Positions 10,027-19,993 of a stretch of DNA of 64,000 nucleotides are shown here, one piece after another. The DNA is from Erythrobacter sp. NAP1 (GTDB lineage Bacteria; Pseudomonadota; Alphaproteobacteria; Sphingomonadales; Sphingomonadaceae). Under the pieces are notes generated by a model, which worked only from the letters and a program-made list of their open reading frames with translations, searched no databases and had not been told where the DNA came from. Position 1 is the stretch's first letter. The number at the start of each line of letters is the position of its first letter. The stretch is from positions 744,001 to 808,000 of the forward strand of contig NZ_CH672390.1 in assembly GCF_000152865.1 (NCBI RefSeq), given 5' to 3'. Made by a program: the position numbers and the translations under genes.

Positions 10027-11571
10027 ATGATCCGGATACCGCGCATCACCCAGGCATTCCCCGTGGACCGCCGCACACTGATCAAAAGCGCTGGTTTTGC
10101 TGCTGCAGGCTTTGCCGCGTTCCCGCTTGCGGGATGCAAGGCGCAAGACGCATCGATGCTGGACAGCACTGACGGGTCCAATCCACTCGCTATACCGCCC
10201 TTGCAGCGTGGCGAGATTGAGCAGGGCGCACGGGTTTTCCGCCTGTCTTTGACACCGGGCCAGAAGGAATTCGTCCCCGGTGTTGCTTCGCCCACCATCG
10301 GCATCGACGCACCCTATCTGGGACCGACGCTTGAAATGCGCCGGGGCGAGTGGGTGCAGTTTCATATCGACAACAAGCTGGCCGAAGGCGCTACGGTCCA
10401 TTGGCATGGTTTCGAACTTCCTGCCGCAGCCGATGGCGGACCGCATCAGTTGATCCGTCCCGGCGAACGCTGGAGCCCCTCTTTCGAAGTTCGCCAGCGG
10501 GCTTCGCTCTACTGGTGTCATTCGCATTTGGAACGCGAAGCCGGGCCGCAGGTCTATGCCGGGCTTGCCGCGCCGATTTTTGTTCGCGATGACGAGGAAG
10601 AGCGCCTCGACTTGCCGAGCGACTATGGCGTCGACGACATTCCGCTGATCGTGCAGGACCGCGTCATCGATGGATCCGGCCGCTTGGTGTACCCGCTGAG
10701 CATGCACACGCGGATGATGGGCGTGCGCGGGAGCCGGATATTCGTCAACGGCACTGAAAACGCTGTGTTCGACGCACAGACAGGCCAATTGCGGCTGCGC
10801 ATCCTCAATGGATCGAACGCCCGCCTTTACGATCTTTCGCTCGAAGGTGATCGTTCGATGCAACTGATCGCGAGCGATGGCGGCTTGCTCGATCGTCCGC
10901 ACATCGTCCGCTCGGTCAGGCTCGCCCCGGGGGAGCGCGCGCAGGTAATTATCGATCTCTCGGAAGGACGCCCGCTTCGCCTTCTTGCCAGCAGTCCCGA
11001 AAACGCCATGGACATGATGGGCGGACGCGGAATGATGGGCGGCGGGATGACGGGGCGCGGCGATAGCGGCGATGCTTCCGCAGACGTGTTTCAAATCCTC
11101 GATATCAGGCCGGCAAGTTCGGCCCAGCGCATCAGGGTGCCGACACAACTGGCATCGCTTGCTCCACCCGACCTGTCGTCAGCCGTCCGAACCCGGCGTT
11201 TCGTTCTCGACATGGGCATGATGGGCGGCGGAATGTCCATTAACGGTGCTGCGATGGACATGAATGTGATCAACGAACGTGTGCCGGTCGGCCAATGGGA
11301 AATCTGGGAGATCGCCAACGCTTCGATGATGGCCCACCCGTTTCATATCCATAACGTCCAGTTTCGTGTGATCGACCGCGATGGCCGAGCGCCCCCACCA
11401 TTGGAAACCAGTTTGAAGGATACCGTGATCGTCAACCCGCGCGAGCAGGTACGCCTTCTCCTGCGTTTTGAAGAACACACCGACCCAGACCTGCCCTACA
11501 TGTATCACTGCCACATTCTCGAACACGAGGATGCAGGCATGATGGGGCAGTTCGTAGTCGTGAAGAGCTAG
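10027..11571 (+). CDS. Multicopper oxidase, CueO-like
   Basis: About 514 aa. It probably oxidises Cu(I) to Cu(II) in the periplasm. The N-terminus DRRTLIKSAGF followed by a hydrophobic stretch looks like a Tat signal with a possible lipobox Cys (LAGC). Copper ligands are visible in order: HWHGFELP, YWCHSHLE, HPFHIHNVQF, and HCHILEHEDAGMM with the type 1 axial Met. A Met/Gly-rich insert (MDMMGGRGMMGGGM) recalls the Met-rich region of CueO. The start at 10027 is chosen because AGGAGGAGC lies directly before it; an earlier in-frame ATG at 9976 lacks such a site. It lies between cusF and a copper ATPase in the same transcription unit. Confidence 0.92.
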   Translation: MIRIPRITQAFPVDRRTLIKSAGFAAAGFAAFPLAGCKAQDASMLDSTDGSNPLAIPPLQRGEIEQGARVFRLSLTPGQKEFVPGVASPTIGIDAPYLGPTLEMRRGEWVQFHIDNKLAEGATVHWHGFELPAAADGGPHQLIRPGERWSPSFEVRQRASLYWCHSHLEREAGPQVYAGLAAPIFVRDDEEERLDLPSDYGVDDIPLIVQDRVIDGSGRLVYPLSMHTRMMGVRGSRIFVNGTENAVFDAQTGQLRLRILNGSNARLYDLSLEGDRSMQLIASDGGLLDRPHIVRSVRLAPGERAQVIIDLSEGRPLRLLASSPENAMDMMGGRGMMGGGMTGRGDSGDASADVFQILDIRPASSAQRIRVPTQLASLAPPDLSSAVRTRRFVLDMGMMGGGMSINGAAMDMNVINERVPVGQWEIWEIANASMMAHPFHIHNVQFRVIDRDGRAPPPLETSLKDTVIVNPREQVRLLLRFEEHTDPDLPYMYHCHILEHEDAGMMGQFVVVKS

Positions 11572-11583
11572 GAAGGACAGGCG

Positions 11584-13914
11584 ATGAGCAAGAACGAGAG
11601 CGTAATCGAGGGTACTGCGATCGACCCGGTTTGCGGCATGAGCGTTGCAATCGACGGGGCTCAGCATATCGCGACGCATGATGGCGCGAAACACTATTTC
11701 TGTTCGCCGCGCTGTCACGACAAGTTCGTCACCGATCCCGAGCTCTATCTCTCGGGCGCGCATCTCGACGCGGTCGAGGATGTGCCCGAAGGCACGATCT
11801 ACACCTGCCCGATGCACCCTGAAATCCGCCAGCCCGGGCCAGGTTCATGCCCGATTTGCGGCATGGCGCTCGAACCGGAAACGGTTTCGCTGGGCGATGG
11901 CCCCGACCCCGAACTGGTCGACATGCGGCGTAGGTTCTGGTGGAGCGCACTGCTTACGCTGCCTCTGTTCGTCTACGCGATGAGCGACATGGCACCGGGG
12001 CTCAGTTTCGACGGGCTGATCGAACCTGCCTGGGCGCAATGGGCGCAGTTTGCCCTTGCCACACCGGTTGTTCTTTGGGGAGCCTGGCCGTTCTTCGTTC
12101 GGGCCATCCAGTCGCTCAAGACGCGCAATCTCAACATGTTCACGCTGATCGGGTTTGGCGTTGCCATCGCCTATCTGTTCAGCGTGGTGGCGACGGTCGC
12201 GCCCGATCTGTTCCCTGCAGCGTTCCGCGACCATTCGGGACGGGTCGGGGTCTATTTCGAGGCGGCAGCGGTCATAACCACGCTTGTCCTGCTCGGACAG
12301 GTCCTCGAGCTCAAGGCCAGGGGCTCGACCTCGAGCGCCTTGCGCGCATTGCTCGAGCTGGCACCGCCCAGCGCGGTCAAGATCTTCGGCTCCGGCGATG
12401 AGCGCGAGGTGCCGCTCGACCAGCTGGCCACAGGCGATCGTCTGCGCGTCCGCCCCGGCGATAAGGTTCCGGTCGATGGAGAAATCGAGGAGGGATCGAG
12501 CGCCATCGACGAATCCATGATCAGCGGCGAACCGCTTCCGGTCGCCAAACAGGCTGGCGACACAGTCATCGGCGGCACAGTCAACCAGACTGGTGGGTTC
12601 ATTATGCGCGCAACCGGCGTGGGCAAGGACACGATGCTGTCCAAGATCGTCCAGATGGTGGCCGAGGCGCAGCGCAGCCGCGCACCGATCCAGCGACTGG
12701 CGGATCAGGTGGCGGGCTGGTTTGTGCCTGCGGTGGTGGTGATAGCCATCGCCACCTTCGTGGTCTGGGGAATCTGGGGTCCCGCACCTGCGCTTGCCTA
12801 CGCATTGGTCAATGCCATTGCGGTCCTGATCATCGCTTGTCCCTGCGCGCTTGGTCTCGCTACGCCGATGTCGATCATGACCGGCACGGGCAAGGGTGCC
12901 CAGCATGGCATCCTGATCCGCAATGCCGAGGCGCTGGAGACACTCGAGAAGATCGATACGCTAGTGGTCGACAAGACCGGCACGTTGACGATGGGCAAGC
13001 CCGATCTGGTGGCGGTGACGCCAGCAGAAGGAATCGACGAAGCCGATTTCCTGGCTGCGGTTGCAGGCGTCGAAATGGGGAGCGAACATCCGCTGGCCCA
13101 CGCCATCGTCGAAGGTGCGCGGACGCGCGGGGTCTCGCCCGCCAATGCCACGGATCTCGCTTCGACGACCGGGGAAGGTGTTGAAGCCAATGTCCAGGGC
13201 CGCCGGGTTGCGATCGGCAATGAGAAGATGATGCGGCGCGTCGGGATCGATGACGAGGCCTGGCTCGGCACGGCCGAAAGTGGCCGCAGGCAGGGTCAAA
13301 CAGTGATGTTCGTGGCATTCGATGGCCGTCCGGCAGGGCTCATCGCGGTGGCCGATCCGATCAAGCCTACCAGTGCAGCGGTCATTGCGGCACTGCACAA
13401 GCGCGATATCCGGGTCGTTATGCTCACGGGCGACAGCCGCGGCACTGCCGAAGCGGTCGCCCGTGAAATGGGAATCGACGAAGTGCATGCGAATGTCTCG
13501 CCCGAAGACAAGCACCGCAAGATCGAAGAGCTGAAAGCGCAAGGTCGCCGGGTCGGCATGGCCGGGGACGGGATCAACGATGCTCCTGCGCTGGCTGCCG
13601 CCGATGTTGGTATTGCGATGGGCACCGGCACCGATGTCGCAATCGAAAGCGCAGGCGTGACGCTGGTTCGCGGCGACCTGACAGGAGTGGTGCAGGCCAT
13701 CGTGCTGTCGCGTGGGACGATGCGCAACATCCGGCAGAACCTGTTTTTCGCCTTCGCTTACAACACACTCGGCATTCCGGTCGCGGCAGGCGTGCTGTAT
13801 CCCTTCTTCGGAGTGCTGCTCAGCCCGATGATTGCGGCCGCAGCCATGAGCCTCTCTTCCGTATCGGTGATAGGCAATGCGCTGCGGCTGCGGGGTCTGC
13901 GCCTCGAAGTCTGA
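11584..13914 (+). CDS. Copper-exporting P1B-1 ATPase with YHS and HMBD domains
   Basis: A 776-aa inner-membrane pump, probably Cu(I) out of the cytoplasm. Instead of the usual CxxC metal-binding domains it has an N-terminal YHS domain (DPVCGM at 14-19; [10 protein letters not shown]) followed by a heavy-metal-binding domain ([19 protein letters not shown]). The membrane site is C419-P420-C421, the phosphorylated Asp is D463 in [10 protein letters not shown], and HP (SEHPLAHA) and GDGIND are present. It begins 12 nt after the oxidase with AGGAAGGACAG before the ATG and closes the Cus operon; the next gene is convergent. Confidence 0.93.
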   Translation: MSKNESVIEGTAIDPVCGMSVAIDGAQHIATHDGAKHYFCSPRCHDKFVTDPELYLSGAHLDAVEDVPEGTIYTCPMHPEIRQPGPGSCPICGMALEPETVSLGDGPDPELVDMRRRFWWSALLTLPLFVYAMSDMAPGLSFDGLIEPAWAQWAQFALATPVVLWGAWPFFVRAIQSLKTRNLNMFTLIGFGVAIAYLFSVVATVAPDLFPAAFRDHSGRVGVYFEAAAVITTLVLLGQVLELKARGSTSSALRALLELAPPSAVKIFGSGDEREVPLDQLATGDRLRVRPGDKVPVDGEIEEGSSAIDESMISGEPLPVAKQAGDTVIGGTVNQTGGFIMRATGVGKDTMLSKIVQMVAEAQRSRAPIQRLADQVAGWFVPAVVVIAIATFVVWGIWGPAPALAYALVNAIAVLIIACPCALGLATPMSIMTGTGKGAQHGILIRNAEALETLEKIDTLVVDKTGTLTMGKPDLVAVTPAEGIDEADFLAAVAGVEMGSEHPLAHAIVEGARTRGVSPANATDLASTTGEGVEANVQGRRVAIGNEKMMRRVGIDDEAWLGTAESGRRQGQTVMFVAFDGRPAGLIAVADPIKPTSAAVIAALHKRDIRVVMLTGDSRGTAEAVAREMGIDEVHANVSPEDKHRKIEELKAQGRRVGMAGDGINDAPALAAADVGIAMGTGTDVAIESAGVTLVRGDLTGVVQAIVLSRGTMRNIRQNLFFAFAYNTLGIPVAAGVLYPFFGVLLSPMIAAAAMSLSSVSVIGNALRLRGLRLEV

Positions 13915-13925
13915 CAGGCCAAACT

Positions 13926-15278
13926 TCAGCCATGCGCGTTTTTCCAAGCGCCCATGGAACCGAGATAGATGTCGAGGCGCTTGAAGCCCTGGCTTGCGAG
14001 CCAGCCTGCCGCAACGCTCGCCCGCATGCCGCTCGCGCACATCAGCGTGTAGTGGCGGTCGCGGTCGAGCTCTTTCCATCGCGTGTTGAGCTCGCCAACA
14101 TAGATATGCTCTGACCCGTCGATGCTTGCATCTTGTCGTTCGTCCGCGTCGCGCACGTCGAGCAAAGTCCATTCGCAGCTGTCTTGATCGAGCCTGCGCG
14201 CGACTTCCTCGGTGCCAATCATGGGAATGCTGCGCATCGCTTTGCCCTGAGCAGCGGCTGGAACCACGCCGACATAGCCGCCGACAACATTATCGAGACC
14301 GATGCGCACCAGATGGGCCATGGCGTGGGCTAGCTGGTCTTCCTCGGAAGCGACGAGGGCAATCCTGTCGCCTTCACCGAGGAACCATCCGGCAAAGGCC
14401 GGTATCATTCCCACCGGAAGGCACATGGCACCCGGCATATGACCGGCGGCATAGGCGAGCGGCTCGCGCACATCGACCAGGTGATCGGCGCCGCTCTCGC
14501 GAAGGTCGTCCAGCCCCAGACGCCTTGGCCGCATAATCCGCGGCGCGGCATCGGCCCCTTCGAGGTTAAGCCGTTCCATCAGCCGGAAATAGGGAGGTTG
14601 GTAGTGGTGTTCTGCTACCTTCGCCTTGATGAACTCATCGCGGTCGGAGATGCGCAGGCGCGGGTTGTTGCGCCGCTCGTGGCCGATTGTCGAGAATTCC
14701 CGGTCCGCCATTCCCGACCCGCAGACCGAGCCCGCACCATGCGCCGGGTAGATGATCGCCTGGTCGCCGAGGCGGCAAAGTTTCTGCAGGGAGTCGAAAA
14801 GAAGGCCCGCGACTTCTTCCTTGCGCTCGGGATAGAAATCGGTGCGTCCGACATCGCCGACGAACAAGGCATCGCCGGTAAAGACGCCGACCGGTCCCTC
14901 GGAATATTCGCTGTCATGGATGACGAAAGCGAGATGATCGTCGGTGTGTCCAGGTGTTTCAAGCACTTCGATCTTCAATTGACCCAGCTCGAAACAATCG
15001 CCTTCGCGCGTAGTGTTGGCGAAGGCCACGTTTCCGGCCGGATTGGGACCGTGGTGAACCGTCGCACCAGTCAAGTCCGCAAGGATCGGCGAGCCGCTGA
15101 GCAGATCCTCATTGCGATGGGTTTCGAAGATATGCGTTATCTCCAGCCCTTCAGCCCGGGCCCTTTCGACATAGACCTCGAAGTCCCGGCGCGGATCGAT
15201 GACCGCTGCCTGTCCGCCCGAACCGATGATGTAGGAAAGGTGCGAGAGGCCAGGGGTTTTGATCTTCTCCAGAAACAT
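13926..15278 (-). CDS. Persulfide dioxygenase-type MBL hydrolase fused to rhodanese domains
   Basis: 450 aa. The N-terminal metallo-beta-lactamase domain has THRNEDLLSGS in place of the usual THxHADH, as in the ETHE1-like/rhodanese fusion family, then GHTDDHLAF and the PAHGAGS region. Two rhodanese-like segments follow; the last has the loop CASGMRAS with a candidate catalytic Cys. The predicted role is cytosolic oxidation of persulfide or glutathione persulfide with sulfur transfer. It is the last gene of a minus-strand series behind an NAD(P)-binding protein and converges on the copper ATPase. A second persulfide dioxygenase lies at 45715-46581. Confidence 0.88.
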   Translation of the reverse strand: MFLEKIKTPGLSHLSYIIGSGGQAAVIDPRRDFEVYVERARAEGLEITHIFETHRNEDLLSGSPILADLTGATVHHGPNPAGNVAFANTTREGDCFELGQLKIEVLETPGHTDDHLAFVIHDSEYSEGPVGVFTGDALFVGDVGRTDFYPERKEEVAGLLFDSLQKLCRLGDQAIIYPAHGAGSVCGSGMADREFSTIGHERRNNPRLRISDRDEFIKAKVAEHHYQPPYFRLMERLNLEGADAAPRIMRPRRLGLDDLRESGADHLVDVREPLAYAAGHMPGAMCLPVGMIPAFAGWFLGEGDRIALVASEEDQLAHAMAHLVRIGLDNVVGGYVGVVPAAAQGKAMRSIPMIGTEEVARRLDQDSCEWTLLDVRDADERQDASIDGSEHIYVGELNTRWKELDRDRHYTLMCASGMRASVAAGWLASQGFKRLDIYLGSMGAWKNAHG

Positions 15279-15307
15279 ACAATTTTCCTTGTCTGTTGCT
15301 CAAAACT

Positions 15308-15329
15308 TGTAACGTTCGGGCTTGTTACA
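15308..15329. promoter_or_regulatory. Inverted repeat TGTAAC-N10-GTTACA upstream of the persulfide dioxygenase
   Basis: Perfect 6-bp arms (15308-15313 and 15324-15329) in the 72-nt gap between the NAD(P)-binding gene and the start of the dioxygenase-rhodanese gene. The position fits an operator, but no regulator is adjacent and the assignment is inference. Confidence 0.35.
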
Positions 15330-15350
15330 GAACGATAAATGATACGACGC

Positions 15351-16055
15351 TCAATCGATACCGAGTTCGGCCTTGATGGCACCAGGACTTTCGAAACGTT
15401 CGGCTTCGGGCCTGCCGATGGCAGGCTTTGCGTTGATCCAGGTGTCTTCGCACACGAATTCAAGCAGGCTCGCCGCGAGATCAGCATGACGGCACCGGAA
15501 ACAGCCTTCCGCCAGCCGCTCGTCCGTAATCACGGCGTCGCCAGTGTAAGGCTCATCCAGCAGCCAGCCCGGCCGTGCGGCCGTCCATTTAATACCTTGG
15601 GCGTCGCTGAGCATCACTTCCATGGAGCGCATCTGCTCGAGTATATTGAACAATGCAGGCTTGGCAGTGAGTTCCAACCAGGCCGGGACGCTCGACTGAT
15701 GTTCGACGAAGGCAGCGGAGATTACGGCAATGCGGTCGATCTTCGCTTGTGCCATCGCCTCGAGCAGGTTGCGCGTGCCATCGGTATAGAGCGGCGGTGG
15801 ATCGATCGCATTGCCCGGACCGAAAGCGACACCGAGGGTCGAGATAACCGCGCGGCAGCCATCGAGATCGCCCGCGAAATTATCCGACAGCACATCGCAT
15901 TCGATATATTCGAAGTCGCCCACCCGCTCGCCTGGCCCAGGCACGGTGTGTTCAAAGGCGCGGATCGGTATGTCTCGGGCAATGGCACGCCTCAAGAGCT
16001 CGGTGCCGGTCTTCCCGCCTGCGCCGAAGACAGCGATGGGCCTCGTATCGGTCAT
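15351..16055 (-). CDS. NAD(P)-binding Rossmann-fold protein (atypical SDR)
   Basis: 234 aa from the ATG at 16055, which is preceded by AGGAAC; the open frame extends upstream, but that part looks non-coding. The N-terminus has the dinucleotide-binding motif AVFGAGGKTGTELLRRA, then STLGVAFGPG and a region similar to atypical short-chain dehydrogenases of the NAD(P)H-binding/NmrA-like group. Substrate is unknown. It lies 72 nt upstream of the persulfide dioxygenase on the same strand. Confidence 0.85.
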   Translation of the reverse strand: MTDTRPIAVFGAGGKTGTELLRRAIARDIPIRAFEHTVPGPGERVGDFEYIECDVLSDNFAGDLDGCRAVISTLGVAFGPGNAIDPPPLYTDGTRNLLEAMAQAKIDRIAVISAAFVEHQSSVPAWLELTAKPALFNILEQMRSMEVMLSDAQGIKWTAARPGWLLDEPYTGDAVITDERLAEGCFRCRHADLAASLLEFVCEDTWINAKPAIGRPEAERFESPGAIKAELGID

Positions 16056-16147
16056 CTGCTTGTTCCTGTAAAAATGGTGAGGGCGACGAAGGGCGGAGGC
16101 GCGGGCGCATGGGTTAGCCGACGGCCCGCCCATGCGCCCTGCCAGTA

Positions 16148-16636
16148 TCAGGCTCCGTCGGCCGGACAGGTGGTATAACCCCAAAAGCCGAACTCATCCT
16201 TGGCTCTTGGTGCTGCCACGATCATCTCCTGCATTTGCAGGCCCGCATCGCCTTCATCATCCAGCATGCGGGTTTTGATCCGAAGCTCGCCGTTCGCATA
16301 GCTGCCAGGGCCATCGGCGGTCACGGGGATCAATTTGCCATTGATCTTGATCGCTCCGCCCCCGTCACCGTCATAGACAAACGAGGGAAAGGCCACTTCG
16401 GTCAGGCGGAACTGGCAGGCCTGTCCTGCGCCCAGAGCAGCAAGGTCCGCGTCATTCATGGTCCCGGGAAGCATGAGGCCCGGGTCAACATTTGCCAGTG
16501 CACTGGCCGCGTCCTCGATCGGCGCGGCAGTGGCAGGCGGGTCGAGCTGGGCTTCGCGGTCGTTGCCCGGAGCGGTGTTCGAATTGCAGGCGGCAAGCGG
16601 CAGCGCGATGAGCGCCGTGAAAGCTATCTTGTTCAT
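16148..16636 (-). CDS. Lipoprotein of unknown function
   Basis: 162 aa with a short signal peptide and lipobox (LPLAAC, Cys 17). The mature part is acidic with no recognisable catalytic motif; two later Cys (QACQF and YTTCP) could form a disulfide. It starts by ATGA overlap with the DUF305 gene upstream, so the two are co-expressed. Family not recognised. Confidence 0.75.
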   Translation of the reverse strand: MNKIAFTALIALPLAACNSNTAPGNDREAQLDPPATAAPIEDAASALANVDPGLMLPGTMNDADLAALGAGQACQFRLTEVAFPSFVYDGDGGGAIKINGKLIPVTADGPGSYANGELRIKTRMLDDEGDAGLQMQEMIVAAPRAKDEFGFWGYTTCPADGA

Positions 16637-17160
16637 GGCTGCATCTCCTCGGGCAGGCGTTCTTCGGTTCGAGGACCGTTCTGCTCGATATCGTCTATGA
16701 GGTATTTCATCTCGGCGATTTCGCGGCGCTGTGCGACAATGATGGCCTGCGCGAGTTCGCGCACGCGAGGATCTTTCAGGCTCGCGCGTTCGCTGGTCAT
16801 GATCGCGATTGAGTGGTGCGGGATCATTGCTGCCATATATTCGGTATCGTCAACGGTGGTCTGGCTGCGCACCAGCCATAGTGCGAGCGCGAACACAAAG
16901 GCCCCGACGCCCAGGATGATCAAGTTCTTGGTCCGGTCCTTGTACATGCCCCACATGAAGAGCAGCATGACAACCATCATCATCGCGCCCATGACGAACA
17001 TCATCCAGAAGCGCGTTTCGCTCCAGAAAAGATCATCGACGGTAAAGGTGTTGGCATACATCAGGAAGAACATGATCACGGTCGAGGTCGACACCATGGC
17101 CATGAATCGCCAGTAGCTGCCGCCCCCTCCCTTGTCCGAGTGGGAGGTCTTTTCGGTCAT
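16633..17160 (-). CDS. DUF305-type membrane protein
   Basis: About 175 aa from the ATG at 17160; upstream in-frame codons overlap the ion-channel gene. Three hydrophobic N-terminal segments are followed by a DUF305 domain: MAAMIPHHSIAIMTSERA, with His-His and Met residues typical of the family, which is repeatedly linked to copper and other metals. The C-terminal helix is probably periplasmic. It overlaps both neighbours by 4 nt, so it is in an operon with the channel and the lipoprotein. Confidence 0.85.
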   Translation of the reverse strand: MTEKTSHSDKGGGGSYWRFMAMVSTSTVIMFFLMYANTFTVDDLFWSETRFWMMFVMGAMMMVVMLLFMWGMYKDRTKNLIILGVGAFVFALALWLVRSQTTVDDTEYMAAMIPHHSIAIMTSERASLKDPRVRELAQAIIVAQRREIAEMKYLIDDIEQNGPRTEERLPEEMQP

Positions 17161-17570
17161 GCTTTTTCTCCTTTTTGCATCATGGTCCAGAATAGCTGCG
17201 CCGAGCAGCTGATGAGAGCGAAGCCGGTAAGGGCCTCGACGCCGGCGAGAACTCTCAGGTGCTCGGTCGGATAAATGTCGCCCAGGCCCAGTGTGGTCAC
17301 GTTGATGAGCGAGAAATAGAAGTAGTCCATCCAGTCCATGGAAGGCGCCTTGTCGAACCCTCCCAGGCCCCATTGCGCGCCCAGCCAGAAACCTGCGGCA
17401 AAAAGGATCGCGACCAGGAAATGCGACGCGAGCACGAGTAGCGAGACTGCAAGCTTTCCCAGCGTATCGCGGCGGCGATCGAGAAGCCGGTGGCCGACAC
17501 CCAGAATGGCAAGGTGGGAAGCGACGGCTGCAAGGAACAGAAAGACGGCGAGAAGGAGCGCGGTGATCAT
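17157..17570 (-). CDS. Two-TM potassium-channel-like protein
   Basis: 137 aa from the ATG at 17570, overlapping the preceding gene's stop. The pore helix and filter are seen as NVTTLGLGDIYP, matching the TxGxGD-type K+ selectivity filter with Leu in the variable place. Membrane helices flank the pore and there is a further N-terminal hydrophobic segment. There is no regulatory domain (no RCK or cNMP), so it is a minimal ion channel. Why it is linked to metal genes is not evident. Confidence 0.82.
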   Translation of the reverse strand: MITALLLAVFLFLAAVASHLAILGVGHRLLDRRRDTLGKLAVSLLVLASHFLVAILFAAGFWLGAQWGLGGFDKAPSMDWMDYFYFSLINVTTLGLGDIYPTEHLRVLAGVEALTGFALISCSAQLFWTMMQKGEKA

Positions 17571-18316
17571 GCGAGAAGCTTCGCGCCCATCCACAGACCC
17601 ATTCCGATCATGAACAGATTTTCGGTCAGCGAGACGAAGCCGAGCGGCACATTGCTGCCCCCACCGACGCAAGCGCATTTGAGCTCACGCTTGTCGATGT
17701 AGACAGCCTTGAAGACGCTGACAGCGCCGACGGTGCCAATGAACAATGCCAGCGGGGCCGAGAGCCAGGTCAGCGCGCCTGCGGTCATCAGAATGCCGGC
17801 AGCGGCTTCGCCGAACGGGTAGACGAAGCCATAGGGCACCCAGCGCCGTGCGAGCAGATCGTAGTTGAGGAACATTGTCGAGAAACTGCGCACGTCCTGA
17901 AGCTTCTGGACGGCGAGCAGGGTCATCGACAGGCTGACGAACCATTCCGCGGCCCGGACGGTGAACAGGTCGTCAAAAAACGCCCAGCTCAGCCCTAGCG
18001 CGAGCAGCAGCGCGACCGCGAAAATCGCAATGACCGGCTGATAGCTGGTCTCGCCTTCCTCTGGCTGCGAACGGCTCTTGCCGAAGAACTCGCGGACATC
18101 GTCATAGCCGCCAATGCGCTTGTCTTCGATAAAGGTCTGCGGGGTGGTCTCGACGTTGTGCTTGTCCTTGAATGCGTCGGTTTCCTCCCTGCTGGTCAGG
18201 TGATGATCCTCGACCTCGAAGCCTTGCCGTTTGAGGAGATCGACCGTCTTGATGCCATAGGGACAGACATGGTCCTCCATGACCATACGGTAGACCGCCG
18301 CTGTTCGGGTCGTCAT
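17567..18316 (-). CDS. Glutaredoxin-like domain fused to a MauE/DoxX-type membrane domain
   Basis: About 249 aa from the ATG at 18316, which has GGAG at good spacing; an ATG at 18328 is an alternative. Residues about 1-90 form a glutaredoxin-like domain with VCPYGIKT (a single catalytic Cys, CPYG) and a TPQTFI cis-Pro segment. The rest has four membrane segments of the MauE type and ends with a CAC motif (ELKCACVGGG). The predicted role is membrane-linked thiol redox delivery. It overlaps the channel gene by 4 nt. Confidence 0.85.
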   Translation of the reverse strand: MTTRTAAVYRMVMEDHVCPYGIKTVDLLKRQGFEVEDHHLTSREETDAFKDKHNVETTPQTFIEDKRIGGYDDVREFFGKSRSQPEEGETSYQPVIAIFAVALLLALGLSWAFFDDLFTVRAAEWFVSLSMTLLAVQKLQDVRSFSTMFLNYDLLARRWVPYGFVYPFGEAAAGILMTAGALTWLSAPLALFIGTVGAVSVFKAVYIDKRELKCACVGGGSNVPLGFVSLTENLFMIGMGLWMGAKLLA

Positions 18317-18428
18317 GAATCGCTCCATCTGTTTTGCCTGACGTTTCTCGTGCTCAACGCCGGTTTTCGGTGAACGGTTTCGAAAAAGCCCGGCGTAAAA
18401 GCGGCAAAGCTGGTTGAAGAAGGTGCCA

Positions 18429-19781
18429 TCACCTTTTCTCTCCTGACCCATCATCTTCAGGAGATGCGGGCGCTTCGGAATTGCGCGAGAGGTAGATCCA
18501 TTCTCCCACGAAGACTGCGACGATGCCGATCGCCGCGTAGGCGACAACGGCAGGATCGCTGCGCAATTTGGCCGCGGTAAAGGCTGCGAGGACCACGCCA
18601 TCTGCCGCGAGCGCTGTCAGAAGTATTGTTGCGCGCGCGCCGACTTCCTTGCGCAGGTGGCGCAGGACGCCCCAGTGAACCAGCATATCCATGACGAGGT
18701 AGAAGAAGGCGCCCAGCGAGGCGATCCTTGACAGATCGAACAGGACGGCAAGCGTCCCGGCAATGACCACCGTATAGACCAGCATGTGGCTGCGAATCCC
18801 GCCGCTCATGCCGAAATGGCTGTGCGGGATCATCTTCATATCGGTCAGCATCGCAAGCATGCGCGACACGGCAAATACGCTCGCTATCACGCCCGAAGTG
18901 GTGGCGGCGATCGCGATCGCCACGGTGAAATAGAAGCCCAGTTCTCCCAGCGCCGGACGCGCCGCAGCCGCGAGCGAATAATCGCGCGCCTCGACGATCT
19001 CGGATATGCTCAGGCTCGAACCCACCGCCACTGCGACAAGCAGATAGATCACGATGCAGACGGCTATCGAGATCATGATGGTTCGGCCGACATTCTTGTG
19101 CGGGTCAACGATTTCGCCGCCGCTATTGGTAATCGTGGTGAAGCCTTTGAAGGCGAGGATCGAGAAAGCAACCGAGGCGAGCAGGGCTTCTGCATTGGTC
19201 AGCGAAACGGACTGCGAAAATGCGCCTGATGAAAATCCGCTGGCCCAGATCGCCGCGACTGCGAACAGCGCGATACCGCCGATCTTGATGGCGGACATGA
19301 TGAGCGAGAAGCCGCTTACCGACTTGTTGCCCGCTGCATTGACGAGATAGGCGAAGATGATGAGTGCAAGCGCTGCCAGCGAAACGAGCCACCCGCTGCT
19401 TTCGAGGCCAAACGGGCGCAGCGCGTAAGTCGCAAAGGTGCGGGCCACGAGGCTTTCATTGATGACCATCGACAGAGCCATCAGGAGCGATGCCGACGCG
19501 GCAATGACGCCGGGTCCGTAGGCCTTCTGCAAGATCATCGCGATGCCGCCCGAAGACGGCCATTTGTTCGACATCTTGATATAGCTGTAGGCCGCCAGCG
19601 AAGTTACCAGCGCGCCGGCGATGAAAGACAGGGGGAAGAGCGGACCGGCGAGCTCGGCGATCTGCCCGGTCAGCGCGAATATGCCGGCACCGATCATGAC
19701 GCCGGTACCCATCGCAACGCCGCCCAGCAGGGTTATCGAGCCAGCCGTTTCGCTTTGATTCTCGTGCTCATGGTCTTGCAA
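18429..19781 (-). CDS. APC-family amino-acid/polyamine permease
   Basis: 450-aa inner-membrane transporter with about 12 hydrophobic segments. The first segment contains GVMIGAGIFALTG, the conserved unwound substrate-binding region of APC permeases. A His/Glu-rich N-terminus precedes it. Substrate cannot be told. It is the first gene downstream of a minus-strand TTGAGG-N17-CGTA site and is followed after 112 nt by the glutaredoxin-MauE gene. Confidence 0.88.
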   Translation of the reverse strand: MQDHEHENQSETAGSITLLGGVAMGTGVMIGAGIFALTGQIAELAGPLFPLSFIAGALVTSLAAYSYIKMSNKWPSSGGIAMILQKAYGPGVIAASASLLMALSMVINESLVARTFATYALRPFGLESSGWLVSLAALALIIFAYLVNAAGNKSVSGFSLIMSAIKIGGIALFAVAAIWASGFSSGAFSQSVSLTNAEALLASVAFSILAFKGFTTITNSGGEIVDPHKNVGRTIMISIAVCIVIYLLVAVAVGSSLSISEIVEARDYSLAAAARPALGELGFYFTVAIAIAATTSGVIASVFAVSRMLAMLTDMKMIPHSHFGMSGGIRSHMLVYTVVIAGTLAVLFDLSRIASLGAFFYLVMDMLVHWGVLRHLRKEVGARATILLTALAADGVVLAAFTAAKLRSDPAVVAYAAIGIVAVFVGEWIYLSRNSEAPASPEDDGSGEKR

Positions 19782-19831
19782 GACTTTCCCCTGTCGATGG
19801 TCTCCCGTGAAAGAAAGATTATGTCGACCAG

Positions 19832-19858
19832 TACGTTCGCCCTTGCCGCGTCCCTCAA
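19832..19858 (-). promoter_or_regulatory. Candidate ECF promoter (Cnr-like regulon), site 1
   Basis: On the minus strand TTGAGG (19858-19853), 17 nt, then CGTA (19835-19832); a run of T precedes the -35, as at the 21520 site. It lies 51 nt upstream of the APC permease start. The same arrangement occurs at four other places upstream of metal genes, which is the reason for the call. Confidence 0.6.
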
Positions 19859-19993
19859 AAAACTTTCAGGACAAAGCCGGAGAGTTGCGTTTTGCTCGGG
19901 GCGCTCGAGCAAATTGCGGCCTAAAGCGGACTGCCTGCGCGACCGAAAAACGCTCCGCGAGTTTCAAGGCAAGCGGCCATCGCCGCCGATCTG

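Noticed and set aside
9514..11148. Long antisense open frame (544 codons) opposite the CueO-like oxidase
   Set aside because: High G+C creates long antisense frames; no domain match, and the plus-strand oxidase is certain.
12961..14172. 403-codon antisense frame opposite the copper ATPase
   Set aside because: Shadow of the ATPase with low-complexity composition.
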